Shown piece by piece: positions 48,161 through 55,971 of a stretch of 64,000 nucleotides of DNA. A program made the position numbers and the translations under genes. The notes under the pieces are model-generated. The model saw only the letters and a program-made list of their open reading frames with translations. It was not told the DNA's origin and did no database searches. The first letter of the stretch is position 1, and every line of letters begins with the position of its first letter. The DNA comes from a virus. The stretch lies in IMG/VR virus record IMGVR_UViG_3300032462_001516, positions 1 to 64,000 of that record; one strand, written 5' to 3'.

Positions 48161-48780
48161 AACGTGAAGTTGACGACATTCATGTTGCCGCCAAAAAGTT
48201 CGTGTCTCGATATATTCGAGGCCGCAAACCTCGTCGTTTACACACATCCAGCAGCAAGCTGGCTCTGAAGGATATTCATCTCACACCACAAATCACCGAT
48301 CACAAACCTAAAGGCATTTGGTACGGAATTGCCGATTCATGGATTGATTGGTGTATTAGCGAACATTTTGGAGGCATCCACCAATACATCTACGAAGTCG
48401 TATTGGACGAAGGCAATATATTGACCATTGACAATATCCAAGACTTTGAAAAGTTCGAGGACGAACACAAGGATATTCCTGAGTGGCGTAAAGAACTTCA
48501 GTCCGTCGATGGCTTCCCATTTGATCTGCCATTCGGAAGATCGAGATATTTTGACAGCATGAACTACAGGAAGGTTTCTGAAACTTTCGGAGGGATTGAA
48601 ATTACTCCCTATCAATGGGAAAAAAGACTTGAATCTATGTGGTATCATGGTTGGGACTGTGCCAGCGGGTGCATTTGGAATCCCAGCGTCATCAAGGATT
48701 TAAGGCTTTTTGCCTACTTTGATGCCCGAAAAGGTGAGTTCGTCAAAACGAGTTTACAACCCGACAAAACCAAGGTATAA
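48157..48780 (+). CDS. hypothetical protein
   Basis: 207 residues, overlapping the previous stop by 4 nt. The N-terminus is strongly basic (R-Y-I-R-G-R-K-P-R-R). W-Y-G-I-A-D-S-W-I-D-W-C and W-Y-H-G-W-D-C-A-S-G-C-I-W are its Trp/Cys-rich segments. The family is unknown. The 3' end contains the promoter for the DUF350 gene. Confidence 0.6.
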   Translation: MKREVDDIHVAAKKFVSRYIRGRKPRRLHTSSSKLALKDIHLTPQITDHKPKGIWYGIADSWIDWCISEHFGGIHQYIYEVVLDEGNILTIDNIQDFEKFEDEHKDIPEWRKELQSVDGFPFDLPFGRSRYFDSMNYRKVSETFGGIEITPYQWEKRLESMWYHGWDCASGCIWNPSVIKDLRLFAYFDARKGEFVKTSLQPDKTKV

Positions 48781-48781
48781 T
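48753..48781 (+). promoter_or_regulatory. sigma70-like promoter of the DUF350 cassette
   Basis: TTTACA, 17-nt spacer, TATAAT, near consensus, 60 nt before the DUF350 start. Confidence 0.88.
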
Positions 48782-48841
48782 CCTTTCGTTGCTTCTAAAC
48801 CTTCAGTTCACAGTTCACAGTACACAAACAGGGGAGTTGAG

Positions 48842-49060
48842 ATGAATTTGCCAGAGAACTTTTGGATCGGTGTGTTTGGTTCTTTGATTTTCGGTTTCAT
48901 GGGCATCGTGTTGTTGCTCGTTGGCTTCAAGATGTTCGACTGGCTTCTGCCCAAGGTCGATTTCCAGGCTGAAATGAGAGGAAACCCGCTCGCAACGTCC
49001 ATCATCGTTGCCTCGTTTTTTCTGGCGTTAGCACACATCATCGCCTCGTGCGTACACTAA
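48842..49060 (+). CDS. DUF350-like (YjfL-like) membrane protein
   Basis: 72 residues from ATG 48842 with GGAG upstream. Two transmembrane helices flank a short basic/acidic loop (K-V-D-F-Q-A-E-M-R-G-N-P-L-A-T-S-I-I-V-A-S), which matches one DUF350 repeat with its conserved G-N-x-A. In bacteria DUF350 genes neighbour yjfM (lipoprotein) and yjfC (glutathionylspermidine-synthetase-like), as here. Confidence 0.75.
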   Translation: MNLPENFWIGVFGSLIFGFMGIVLLLVGFKMFDWLLPKVDFQAEMRGNPLATSIIVASFFLALAHIIASCVH

Positions 49061-49083
49061 CGGTATTCACGTTGCTCGATCAT

Positions 49084-49135
49084 AAGTCCGGCTAACGGCG
49101 AGCAGCAATTGCGGCTTGTCTAGTCGGACTTTTTC
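49084..49135 (+). terminator. terminator after the DUF350 gene
   Basis: An 11-bp stem AAGTCCGGCTA / TAGTCGGACTT (one G-U pair) with internal structure, followed by TTTT. Confidence 0.82.
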
Positions 49136-49150
49136 TTATGTGAGCGAGTC

Positions 49151-49513
49151 ATGCCAATAAGTCGATTCATGAACAACAAGATGACTAAAAAGGTCGGACT
49201 TGTTCTGATCTCGTCATCTTTGATCCTCAATGGATGTTCACATCATGTGCCAGAGCAAGACCCTTCACAAGAGGGTCAACCGCAAATAATTCATGGTGGC
49301 GTTCATCCGTTTTGGTATTTCCATCACAGTGGCGGCTACGTTGGCGGAAGTGGATATAGTGGCGGGGGTTTCCATCCCGGCACTTATACGCATGGTGGCG
49401 GCATAGTCTCAAGCGGTGGAATTCGCAGTGGTGGAGGATTCAAAGCATCGCCATCAGTTAGCGCCCGTGGCGGCTTTGGTGCTTCCAGTCATGCCTTTGG
49501 TGGAGGATCATAA
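49151..49513 (+). CDS. Gly-rich lipoprotein (YjfM/DUF1190-like)
   Basis: 120 residues. A basic start, a hydrophobic segment and the lipobox L-I-L-N-G-C at about 25-30 mark a lipoprotein. The remainder is Gly/Ser/His-rich and ends with A-R-G-G-F-G-A-S-S-H-A-F-G-G-G-S; the R-G-G-F-G element recalls E. coli YgiB/YjfM lipoproteins. It is possibly the peptide acceptor for the ligase two genes downstream. The start could be one of the internal Met residues. Confidence 0.68.
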   Translation: MPISRFMNNKMTKKVGLVLISSSLILNGCSHHVPEQDPSQEGQPQIIHGGVHPFWYFHHSGGYVGGSGYSGGGFHPGTYTHGGGIVSSGGIRSGGGFKASPSVSARGGFGASSHAFGGGS

Positions 49514-49514
49514 C

Positions 49515-49736
49515 ATGGCAGTTGAAACAGATATTACAAAGCGTTGGGAACAAGGGATAGATCACCATCCCAAAAGCATCGCTTTGTTCAAAAAACTAGC
49601 AGAAATCGACTTCAAATTCGGTGGAGATTTCTTCGACTGGTCATCAGGTGGCGATGGAGACAATGGCGAACATTTAATGTACGAAATGGACATTATGTTC
49701 GAGAAAGAAGATGCTGAAATAGGAGCTTCATCATGA
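49515..49736 (+). CDS. small acidic protein of the ligase cassette
   Basis: 73 residues, with GGAGG 8 nt upstream and a start 1 nt after the lipoprotein stop. It contains F-G-G-D-F-F-D-W-S-S-G-G-D-G-D-N-G-E-H-L-M-Y and overlaps the ligase start by 4 nt. The family is unknown. Tight coupling suggests a role in the same pathway. Confidence 0.65.
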   Translation: MAVETDITKRWEQGIDHHPKSIALFKKLAEIDFKFGGDFFDWSSGGDGDNGEHLMYEMDIMFEKEDAEIGASS

Positions 49737-50878
49737 AGCGACACACAACCGATCTTAGGCATGATTGGAAAAAGACCATTGAAGGTCAGGGAATGTTATT
49801 TCATACATTTGATGGCGATATTTATTGGGACGAGTCAGCATACTACGAGTTAAACAGTCCTGAAGTAGACACCATAGAGGCGGCTACTTACGAACTGAAT
49901 GATCGTTGTCTTGAAGCTGTTCAACACGTCATCGACAATGATCTGTTAGATGCTTTCTTGATCCCGCCCGAATTCCATCAGTTTATCCAAGACAGTTGGG
50001 AGAGAGACGAACACACCATTTATGGTCGGTTTGACTTTTCCTATGACGGAAAAACCCAACCAAAGATGTTGGAGTTCAATGCCGACACGCCTACCGGCCT
50101 GATAGAAGCTGCTGTTACCCAATGGTATTGGGCAAAAGACAAGTTTCCAAATCGGAACCAATTCAACTCAATACACGAGCGGCTAATTAAGGTTTGGAAA
50201 GAACTGAAGTCCGTGACGCCAGGAGTATTGTATTTTACGGCACTCGCTGGCAATCTCGAAGATTACATGAACGTCAATTATCTTCGAGACACTGCCATCC
50301 AAGCCGGGTGGGATACTGAATATATTGACATTGAAAACATCGGATGGAACGAAGGTCGCCGTACATTCACCGACCTGAACGAAAATCCAATACAGACATG
50401 CTTCAAGCTGTATCCTTGGGAATGGATGCAGACCGACGAGTTTGGCAGAAAACTATTCCTCAAGACCACCAAATGGCTTGAGGCTCCGTGGAAGGCAATC
50501 CTTAGCAACAAGGCCATTCTGCCTATATTGTGGGAGTTGTTTCCCGATCATCCAAACTTATTAGAAGCATCGTTTCAACCAATTCGCACAAAACCTTACG
50601 TTCAGAAGCCAATTCTGAGTCGTGAGGGAGCTAATGTGCAAATATTTGAGCATGGCGAATTGCTGCTTAAAACTGATGGTCCTTACGATGGACCATGTGT
50701 ATATCAACAACTATGGGAACTTCCCAACTTTGATGGCAATCACGCCTGCATTGGTAGTTGGTTGGTCAACGGCTGGGCTTGTGGAATAGGCATTCGAGAA
50801 GACAAAACCATTGTAACGGGGAACCTGAGTCGGTTCGTACCGCACATTTTCGGTGTTCGACCAAAATACGGGAGTTAA
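49733..50878 (+). CDS. glutathionylspermidine-synthetase-like ATP-grasp ligase (YjfC-like)
   Basis: 381 residues. W-D-E-S-A-Y-Y near residue 30, Y-G-R-F-D-F-S-Y-D-G, K-M-L-E-F-N-A-D-T-P-T-G-L-I-E-A-A, F-K-L-Y-P-W-E-W-M, P-A/L-W-K-A-I-L-S-N-K and K-P-I-L-S-R-E-G-A-N-V match the GspS synthetase fold as found in YgiC/YjfC. No amidase domain is present. The enzyme joins an amine or peptide to a carboxylate using ATP. Known bacterial relatives of YjfC have no certain substrate. Confidence 0.9.
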   Translation: MKRHTTDLRHDWKKTIEGQGMLFHTFDGDIYWDESAYYELNSPEVDTIEAATYELNDRCLEAVQHVIDNDLLDAFLIPPEFHQFIQDSWERDEHTIYGRFDFSYDGKTQPKMLEFNADTPTGLIEAAVTQWYWAKDKFPNRNQFNSIHERLIKVWKELKSVTPGVLYFTALAGNLEDYMNVNYLRDTAIQAGWDTEYIDIENIGWNEGRRTFTDLNENPIQTCFKLYPWEWMQTDEFGRKLFLKTTKWLEAPWKAILSNKAILPILWELFPDHPNLLEASFQPIRTKPYVQKPILSREGANVQIFEHGELLLKTDGPYDGPCVYQQLWELPNFDGNHACIGSWLVNGWACGIGIREDKTIVTGNLSRFVPHIFGVRPKYGS

Positions 50879-50882
50879 GATC

Positions 50883-52136
50883 ATGGCTGCAAACAAAAAG
50901 ATTCACATCATCGGTGGTGGAACGGTCGCACAAATTGGCCCGCACTTGGCTTTGTGCGCCCCAGCTTATGGTGGCACTGCAAAGAGACTACATCACTTGT
51001 GCTGGCAGCAGTGCCACACTCTGGACTCTGAACTCCATCTCACCAAGATGGCTGGCGGAAATGAACTGGAAACCAATGCTGATATTGCAAAATTGGTGAA
51101 CGAAATCGTTGCCGATCCAGCATCAAAGATCGTGTTTTTGAATGCTGCTCTGGTTGATTTTCAATACGATGGTGTTGCCGACAAATACGGCGAGCGAATT
51201 AAATCTCGTGAAACTCCACACCTTCAGTTGAACTTTGTTCCAGCGGATAAAGTCGTTGGCAATATCCGCAAGAATCGTAAGGATATTTTTGCCGTCGCAT
51301 TCAAAACGACTTCAGGAGCAACGCCAGAAGAACAATACATCGCTGGCTTAAATCTCCTGAAAGAGTCCAGCCTGAATTTGGTTTTTGCCAACGATGTGAA
51401 AACTCGATTGAACATGGTCATTACGCCTGAAGAGGCTCGTTATCACGAAACCACAGATCGTGATGAAGCCCTGGAAGGCTTGGTCGAAATGACTTTGCTT
51501 CGATCTCATTTGACCTTCACTAGATCAACCGTCGTAGACGGTCAACCTGTGCCTTGGGACTCGGAATTGGTGCCTGAAGCACTCCGCACGGTTGTCGATC
51601 ACTGCATCAGTGCTGGTGCCTACAAGCCATTCCGAGGGGCGACTGTGGGGCATTTTGCTTGTAAGGTAAACGACACAACTTTCCTTACAAGTATTCGCAA
51701 GTCGAACTTCAACGATCTACCCAATACTGGTCTGGTTCGTATTGTGACTGATGGGCCAGACAGCGTGATCGCTTATGGTGCCAAACCGAGTGTCGGTGGG
51801 CAAAGTCAACGTATTGTGTTCCACGATCATCAGGAATACGACTGCATTGTTCACTTCCATTGCCCGATTAAACCGGGATCAGAAGTACCAGAAGTCTCAC
51901 AGCGGGAATACGAGTGTGGGTCGCATCAATGTGGAGAGAACACCAGCAAAGGACTGAAGCAGTTCGGAAACTTGAGCGCCGTTTATCTTCAAGAGCATGG
52001 ACCCAATATTGTTTTCAATCGCTCGATCAATCCGCAAGAAGTGATCGACTTCATTGATGCCAACTTCGATCTGAGCGATAAGACTGGCGGTTATGTGAGC
52101 TTGGGGCAAATCCTCACGACTCCTCACGACTCCTGA
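50883..52136 (+). CDS. CoaB-like / class II aldolase-like fusion
   Basis: 417 residues from ATG 50883 with GGGAG upstream. Residues 1-215 resemble phosphopantothenoylcysteine synthetase (CoaB): I-I-G-G-G-T-V, V-F-L-N-A-A-L-V-D-F, and S-L-N-L-V-F-A-N-D-V-K-T-R. Residues 230-400 resemble a class II aldolase/adducin fold: G-A-T-V-G-H-F-A, T-S-I-R-K-S-N-F-N, and metal ligands in I-V-H-F-H-C-P. Both domain calls are by motif. The fusion is not one I know. A nucleotide-activated coupling reaction is possible. Confidence 0.65.
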   Translation: MAANKKIHIIGGGTVAQIGPHLALCAPAYGGTAKRLHHLCWQQCHTLDSELHLTKMAGGNELETNADIAKLVNEIVADPASKIVFLNAALVDFQYDGVADKYGERIKSRETPHLQLNFVPADKVVGNIRKNRKDIFAVAFKTTSGATPEEQYIAGLNLLKESSLNLVFANDVKTRLNMVITPEEARYHETTDRDEALEGLVEMTLLRSHLTFTRSTVVDGQPVPWDSELVPEALRTVVDHCISAGAYKPFRGATVGHFACKVNDTTFLTSIRKSNFNDLPNTGLVRIVTDGPDSVIAYGAKPSVGGQSQRIVFHDHQEYDCIVHFHCPIKPGSEVPEVSQREYECGSHQCGENTSKGLKQFGNLSAVYLQEHGPNIVFNRSINPQEVIDFIDANFDLSDKTGGYVSLGQILTTPHDS

Positions 52137-52175
52137 CACTGTGGATTTTCTACGCTTTTCCTATGAGGGGCAATG

Positions 52176-52925
52176 ATGAAGAAGGTTGTGCTTTTTGCTT
52201 GTTTGTTAATGATTGGATGTAGCAAATCCACCGAAACAGTTGCCGAGGCACAAGTGTCGGTACAGACAGAGCCGACAATGCTTCAAAGGTTTTTTGGAGG
52301 CCCCACCAAAGAAGAGATTGCCACACAGCAAGAACTATTGGCTCAACAGCAAGAGTTGCACGCTCAACAACTCAAGGCCAAACAAGAGTTGCAGGCTCAA
52401 CAGCTTAAAGACGGAGACGCATTGGTTGCTAAGTGGGCTGATAAGATTCAAGAAACAGCAACTAAAGACAGCTTCGGATATGAGCGAATGGAAGGTTTGA
52501 CGGAAGCTGATCCCTGGGGTCAGCAAATTAAGGTGAACTATCGCCAAGAATGGTTCAAAGAAATTGCAACTATTCAATCTGCTGGACCTGATGGTGTTTT
52601 TGGAAATACCGATGACTTGATTAGAACAAGATCAGCCAAGAATCCCGCTGGAATCATTGAGGGAATTTCTTCATTAGGTTGGGTTGTATTGGCTTGGTTG
52701 TTTTGTGGTGGATTGGCATTGGCATTCTCGTCGGGAATTGGTCATCGCCGAGTCACTAAAGGCAAATCAAAAAATCATCGTCGTCCACTTGTGTTCGGCG
52801 TGACAACTGTATTATTTGCTCCTGTGGCGGTGTTGATTTACGGATTGCAATTCATTGGCGGGGCTTTGGGTGCAAACGGTGAATTCTTCGATGGATTTGA
52901 CTTCGACTTCGACATTGACCTATGA
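52176..52925 (+). CDS. lipoprotein with coiled coil and C-terminal membrane helices
   Basis: 249 residues from the second ATG, 5 nt after GGGG. Signal and lipobox: F-A-C-L-L-M-I-G-C. Residues 45-85 are Gln/Leu-rich coiled coil (E-L-L-A-Q-Q-Q-E-L-H-A-Q-Q-L-K). A-G-P-D-G-V-F-G-N-T-D-D recalls a calcium-binding loop. Two transmembrane helices lie at about 165-190 and 210-230, with an acidic F-D-F-D-F-D tail. It is probably in the host envelope. Confidence 0.7.
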   Translation: MKKVVLFACLLMIGCSKSTETVAEAQVSVQTEPTMLQRFFGGPTKEEIATQQELLAQQQELHAQQLKAKQELQAQQLKDGDALVAKWADKIQETATKDSFGYERMEGLTEADPWGQQIKVNYRQEWFKEIATIQSAGPDGVFGNTDDLIRTRSAKNPAGIIEGISSLGWVVLAWLFCGGLALAFSSGIGHRRVTKGKSKNHRRPLVFGVTTVLFAPVAVLIYGLQFIGGALGANGEFFDGFDFDFDIDL

Positions 52926-52933
52926 GGATGAAT

Positions 52934-53089
52934 ATGAGCAACTGTCCACAAGAAGAACGTTACCAGGATATTTTACAAAAGAATACCTCCACGATGAACT
53001 TGCTCAATAACATTGAGCGGTCACAAAGGCGACGAAGATTCAACGCCTGGGTCAAACGATGGTGGTATAAACTAACCTTCCGAGGTTAA
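52934..53089 (+). CDS. small basic protein
   Basis: 51 residues. ATG 52934 follows GAGG. The acidic/polar N-terminal half gives way to a basic, Trp-rich C-terminus (R-R-R-R-F-N-A-W-V-K-R-W-W-Y-K). It ends 2 nt before the HNH gene. The family is unknown. Confidence 0.55.
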   Translation: MSNCPQEERYQDILQKNTSTMNLLNNIERSQRRRRFNAWVKRWWYKLTFRG

Positions 53090-53091
53090 AA

Positions 53092-53634
53092 ATGAGCGAA
53101 AAAAAGTCAACAAGGGATGATTTTCGTAATGCCGTATTCAAACGGGATGGCTATGCCTGCGCTATGTGCGGGCATAAACCAGAAAACGTCAATGAATTAG
53201 ACGCCCACCACATTACAGATAGAACCTACATGCCATTCGGTGGATATTGTGCCGCCAATGGCATTTCGCTTTGTACAGATCGCTGCAAGAAGGAATCTTG
53301 GCTGGGTTCTTCGCTCGATTGTCACCAGAAGGCAGAACACCTTCACGCTACCGGAATTGAATTTCCGGGATATGCTCCAGTGAACCTTTATGCTAGAATC
53401 AAGTCTTCCTATAAACAGGCTTATTCGCACAGTCTCAAGCTAGAGATCACAGCCAATAGAGCCGACGCAATGATGGCCGTCATTGACGTAATCTCCAAAA
53501 AAGAATTGGAGGTATGTCTTCGCTTGTGTGAAAACACCAGCCCGGAGACATGGGAGTTAACTTGTGACGAACTAAGTGAGTGGGAACCCCTCAATAGAAC
53601 TTACGGAAAAGGTCGCTATGTCCCTGACAAATGA
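53092..53634 (+). CDS. HNH endonuclease-like protein
   Basis: 180 residues. F-K-R-D-G-Y-A-C-A-M-C-G, then L-D-A-H-H-I-T-D-R (HNH His pair) and, after an insertion, L-C-T-D-R-C...C-H-Q-K-A-E. These are the zinc and catalytic positions of HNH nucleases. The C-terminal 80 residues are helical. It could be a homing-type or DNA-processing nuclease. No intron was seen around it. Confidence 0.8.
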   Translation: MSEKKSTRDDFRNAVFKRDGYACAMCGHKPENVNELDAHHITDRTYMPFGGYCAANGISLCTDRCKKESWLGSSLDCHQKAEHLHATGIEFPGYAPVNLYARIKSSYKQAYSHSLKLEITANRADAMMAVIDVISKKELEVCLRLCENTSPETWELTCDELSEWEPLNRTYGKGRYVPDK

Positions 53635-54709
53635 ACAGAAAGATGTCCTGAAGCTCTTAGTGGGCAATATGGACAACCACCAGCAGCAAACTCTTGGTGG
53701 ATATGCGGGGACAGGAAAATCAACAATTATTCGAGTGATGCTCGACGCCCTTCAACGAAAAGGGCGATATTTTTGCGCAGCCGCATTTACCGGCAAAGCC
53801 ACGAACGTATTGCGCAAAAAGGGAATGAATGCCAATACGATTCACAGCACGATATACCAGCCGTACAAAGACGAGCATGGCGAAACCGTGTGGTTCTTAG
53901 CTGACAAAACTGACTTAGTGTCCAAGGGCATTGACGGCTTCATTATTGATGAAGCGTCTATGGTGAGCAAGGAAATACACGACGATCTTATGTCGTTTGG
54001 CCTGCCAATTATCTATGTTGGCGATCACGGTCAACTTGAGCCTATTGGCACCAAATTCAACCTTATGCAAAAGCCAATGTATAAGCTGGAGACGGTTCAT
54101 CGAAATGCTGGTGAGATTGCATATTTTGCCGAGCATCTTCGCAAGGGCAATTCTGCCAATTCCTTCATGGGAGCAACGAAGGTTCAGATTGTTCAAGAAA
54201 AAGCAATTGAGGATCGACACCTTGCTGCCGTCGATCAAATCATCTGCGCCTTCAATAAGACTCGTGTGCAACTCAACGAGCGTGTGCGTATCGAGAAAAA
54301 GATTCAATATACATTCATTGCCAAAGGCGAGAAGGTCATTTGTTTAAGGAACAATAAGAAGCAGGGTTTGTTTAATGGGATGCAAGGCGTTGTCCAGAAA
54401 ATCCACAAGAACGACCGCTTTGACTTTATATCGGATGGCAACTTCTTCGAGAAGGTCCATTACGATCCTGACCAGTTTGGAAAAGACTCAAATAAGTTTG
54501 AGTTTTCCCAGGCAGCAAATCCATTCGATTACGCATACGCCATCACTTGCCATAAGGCTCAAGGCGACGAATGGGGCAATGTGATCGTATACGAACAGCG
54601 ATGCGATAAATGGGATAACGTGCGATGGTCTTATACAGCAGCCAGTCGTGCAAAAAACGGACTGATCTGGATCGCTGTAGAAGAGTTCCGACCCAACTAT
54701 CTAGGGTAA
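53618..54709 (+). CDS. Dda/RecD2-like DNA helicase
   Basis: 363 residues from ATG 53618, overlapping the HNH gene by 17 nt. Superfamily 1B motifs: Walker A G-Y-A-G-T-G-K-S-T (I), A-F-T-G-K-A (Ia), F-I-I-D-E-A-S-M-V (II), Y-V-G-D-H-G-Q-L-E-P-I (III), a G-E-K-V-I-C-L-R-N-N motif, and A-I-T-C-H-K-A-Q-G-D-E-W (V) with Y-T-A-A-S-R-A (VI). It probably remodels forks or initiates replication as T4 Dda does. Confidence 0.92.
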   Translation: MSLTNEQKDVLKLLVGNMDNHQQQTLGGYAGTGKSTIIRVMLDALQRKGRYFCAAAFTGKATNVLRKKGMNANTIHSTIYQPYKDEHGETVWFLADKTDLVSKGIDGFIIDEASMVSKEIHDDLMSFGLPIIYVGDHGQLEPIGTKFNLMQKPMYKLETVHRNAGEIAYFAEHLRKGNSANSFMGATKVQIVQEKAIEDRHLAAVDQIICAFNKTRVQLNERVRIEKKIQYTFIAKGEKVICLRNNKKQGLFNGMQGVVQKIHKNDRFDFISDGNFFEKVHYDPDQFGKDSNKFEFSQAANPFDYAYAITCHKAQGDEWGNVIVYEQRCDKWDNVRWSYTAASRAKNGLIWIAVEEFRPNYLG

Positions 54710-54809
54710 TGTTAAAAGAACCAATCAGTAAATGTGCATCGCATTGGGCTGTGGGCGTACTCGACACCAATCGTGCCGAATATTTCAAAGCCAAGAATTT
54801 GGAGATTAG

Positions 54810-54838
54810 TTTACAGATCGCCGAAATCGTGGTATCAT
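54810..54838 (+). promoter_or_regulatory. sigma70-like promoter of the RNase P RNA
   Basis: TTTACA, 17-nt spacer ending in TGG, TATCAT. A second -10-like TATGAT at 54865-54870 would start transcription exactly at the P1 helix of the RNA. Confidence 0.75.
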
Positions 54839-54874
54839 CTATCGCAAAAATCAAGCTCCACGAGTATGATATAA

Positions 54875-55155
54875 GGGGATGCAACTTGTCGAGTCGTCGC
54901 TGTAATCCCCTCAAGGGGTTGTAGAGGAAGTTCTGGACACTACTGCTTTTAAGGTAGGAGCGAAAACCTCGAAAGGGGCTAATAGTGTTTGAACTACCGA
55001 GGGTGCAAGCCATACAGACCAAAATCTCGTAAGAGGTACGCCGGTGAGCAGGGCGTCATCATGGTCGGGTCGGTGCAGTCCGCAAGGACCGGGGGCAACT
55101 CCGAGATAAATGACGACATAGAACAGAATCCAGGCTATGGATAAGTTGCATCTCC
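54875..55155 (+). ncRNA. rnpB: RNase P RNA, bacterial type
   Basis: A 13-bp P1 helix joins 54875-54887 with 55143-55155. P2 pairs GTCGTC (about 54892) with GACGAC (about 55112). The 5' conserved region GAGGAAGTTCTGGAC (54924-54938) matches the bacterial GAGGAAAGTCCGGGC, and the 3' region AACAGAATCCAGGCTAT (from 55122) matches ACAGAA-CC-GGCTTAT, preceded by AGATAAATGACGAC. Their order (P1, P2, P3 hairpin, CR-I, ... P2', CR-V, P1') is that of RNase P RNA. It is about 281 nt, shorter than E. coli M1 (377). The 3' T-run leads directly into the ribosome site of the next gene. It would cut tRNA 5' leaders using the host protein subunit. Confidence 0.93.
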
Positions 55156-55179
55156 TTTTCAAGTCAAAAAGGAGATGTC

Positions 55180-55971
55180 ATGCGTGCCGAAATTGTCCAC
55201 GTTACGGACCACGCTTTGTTGCGATGGAAAGAACGTGCGTCGAAAACAGGTGAAGTCAACGTAGAAGAAATCGTTCAGGCTGTAAAAGAATCCAAGGTCA
55301 TCAAAAAAAACGAACCTTTGCCTTACCCGATGCCTCGTTTAGATGGATCAGTTTACAGCTTCAATGCCGGAGTGTTGTTCATTCTCGAATCAGTAACCAT
55401 TGATGAATATCGACTCGTCACAGTTATCGCCGACGAGCCGACCTATCAACGGATTGCTCGACCGCCGAAGAAACAACTTAATCCTCGAAAGAGACAGAAA
55501 TACGAGGAAGTTCAAAAGGTGCAAATCGACATTCCTTGCTTTGAAAGTTTCATCGAAGAACGTCAATGGTTGACCGACGAGAAACGAAAACTCGAAAGTG
55601 AACTGGCAACAACAGCGAAGAAATCTTCCACTCGCAAAGAAATATTGAAGGTGTGGGGCGAGATTGAAGCCCGACTCACCGAGAACAAACCTCAATATCT
55701 CGAAGAGCGGAAAAAATCAGGAGACGGATATGTTGACTATGGTTCTCTTCTTTTGCAAATTATCAGAGAGTTAAAAGAAATACGCTCTGAACAACAGGAA
55801 TTACGTAACCTAATCGAAGGCTCCAATGGACAACAACCGAGATCACCGAGCAATCGGAAAAAAGCTAGACCTCTTCATGTTCAGCCCTCTATCGCCGGGT
55901 TGTCCGATCTGGCTCCCGAAGGGAGTTGTGCTTTATCAGTCTTTGCTGAACCGCATTCGTCAACTCAATGA
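55180..55971 (+). CDS. hypothetical protein overlapping thrS
   Basis: 263 residues, with AAGGAG before the ATG. The N-terminal 90 residues (V-T-D-H-A-L-L-R-W-K-E-R-A, V-Y-S-F-N-A-G-V-L-F-I-L-E, R-L-V-T-V-I-A) resemble small RelE/DUF4258-like folds, and a long charged coiled coil follows. The last 48 residues are read out of frame over the first 146 nt of the ThrRS gene and look non-native (Pro/Ser-rich), so the tail may be a recent extension past a lost stop. Confidence 0.65.
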   Translation: MRAEIVHVTDHALLRWKERASKTGEVNVEEIVQAVKESKVIKKNEPLPYPMPRLDGSVYSFNAGVLFILESVTIDEYRLVTVIADEPTYQRIARPPKKQLNPRKRQKYEEVQKVQIDIPCFESFIEERQWLTDEKRKLESELATTAKKSSTRKEILKVWGEIEARLTENKPQYLEERKKSGDGYVDYGSLLLQIIRELKEIRSEQQELRNLIEGSNGQQPRSPSNRKKARPLHVQPSIAGLSDLAPEGSCALSVFAEPHSSTQ

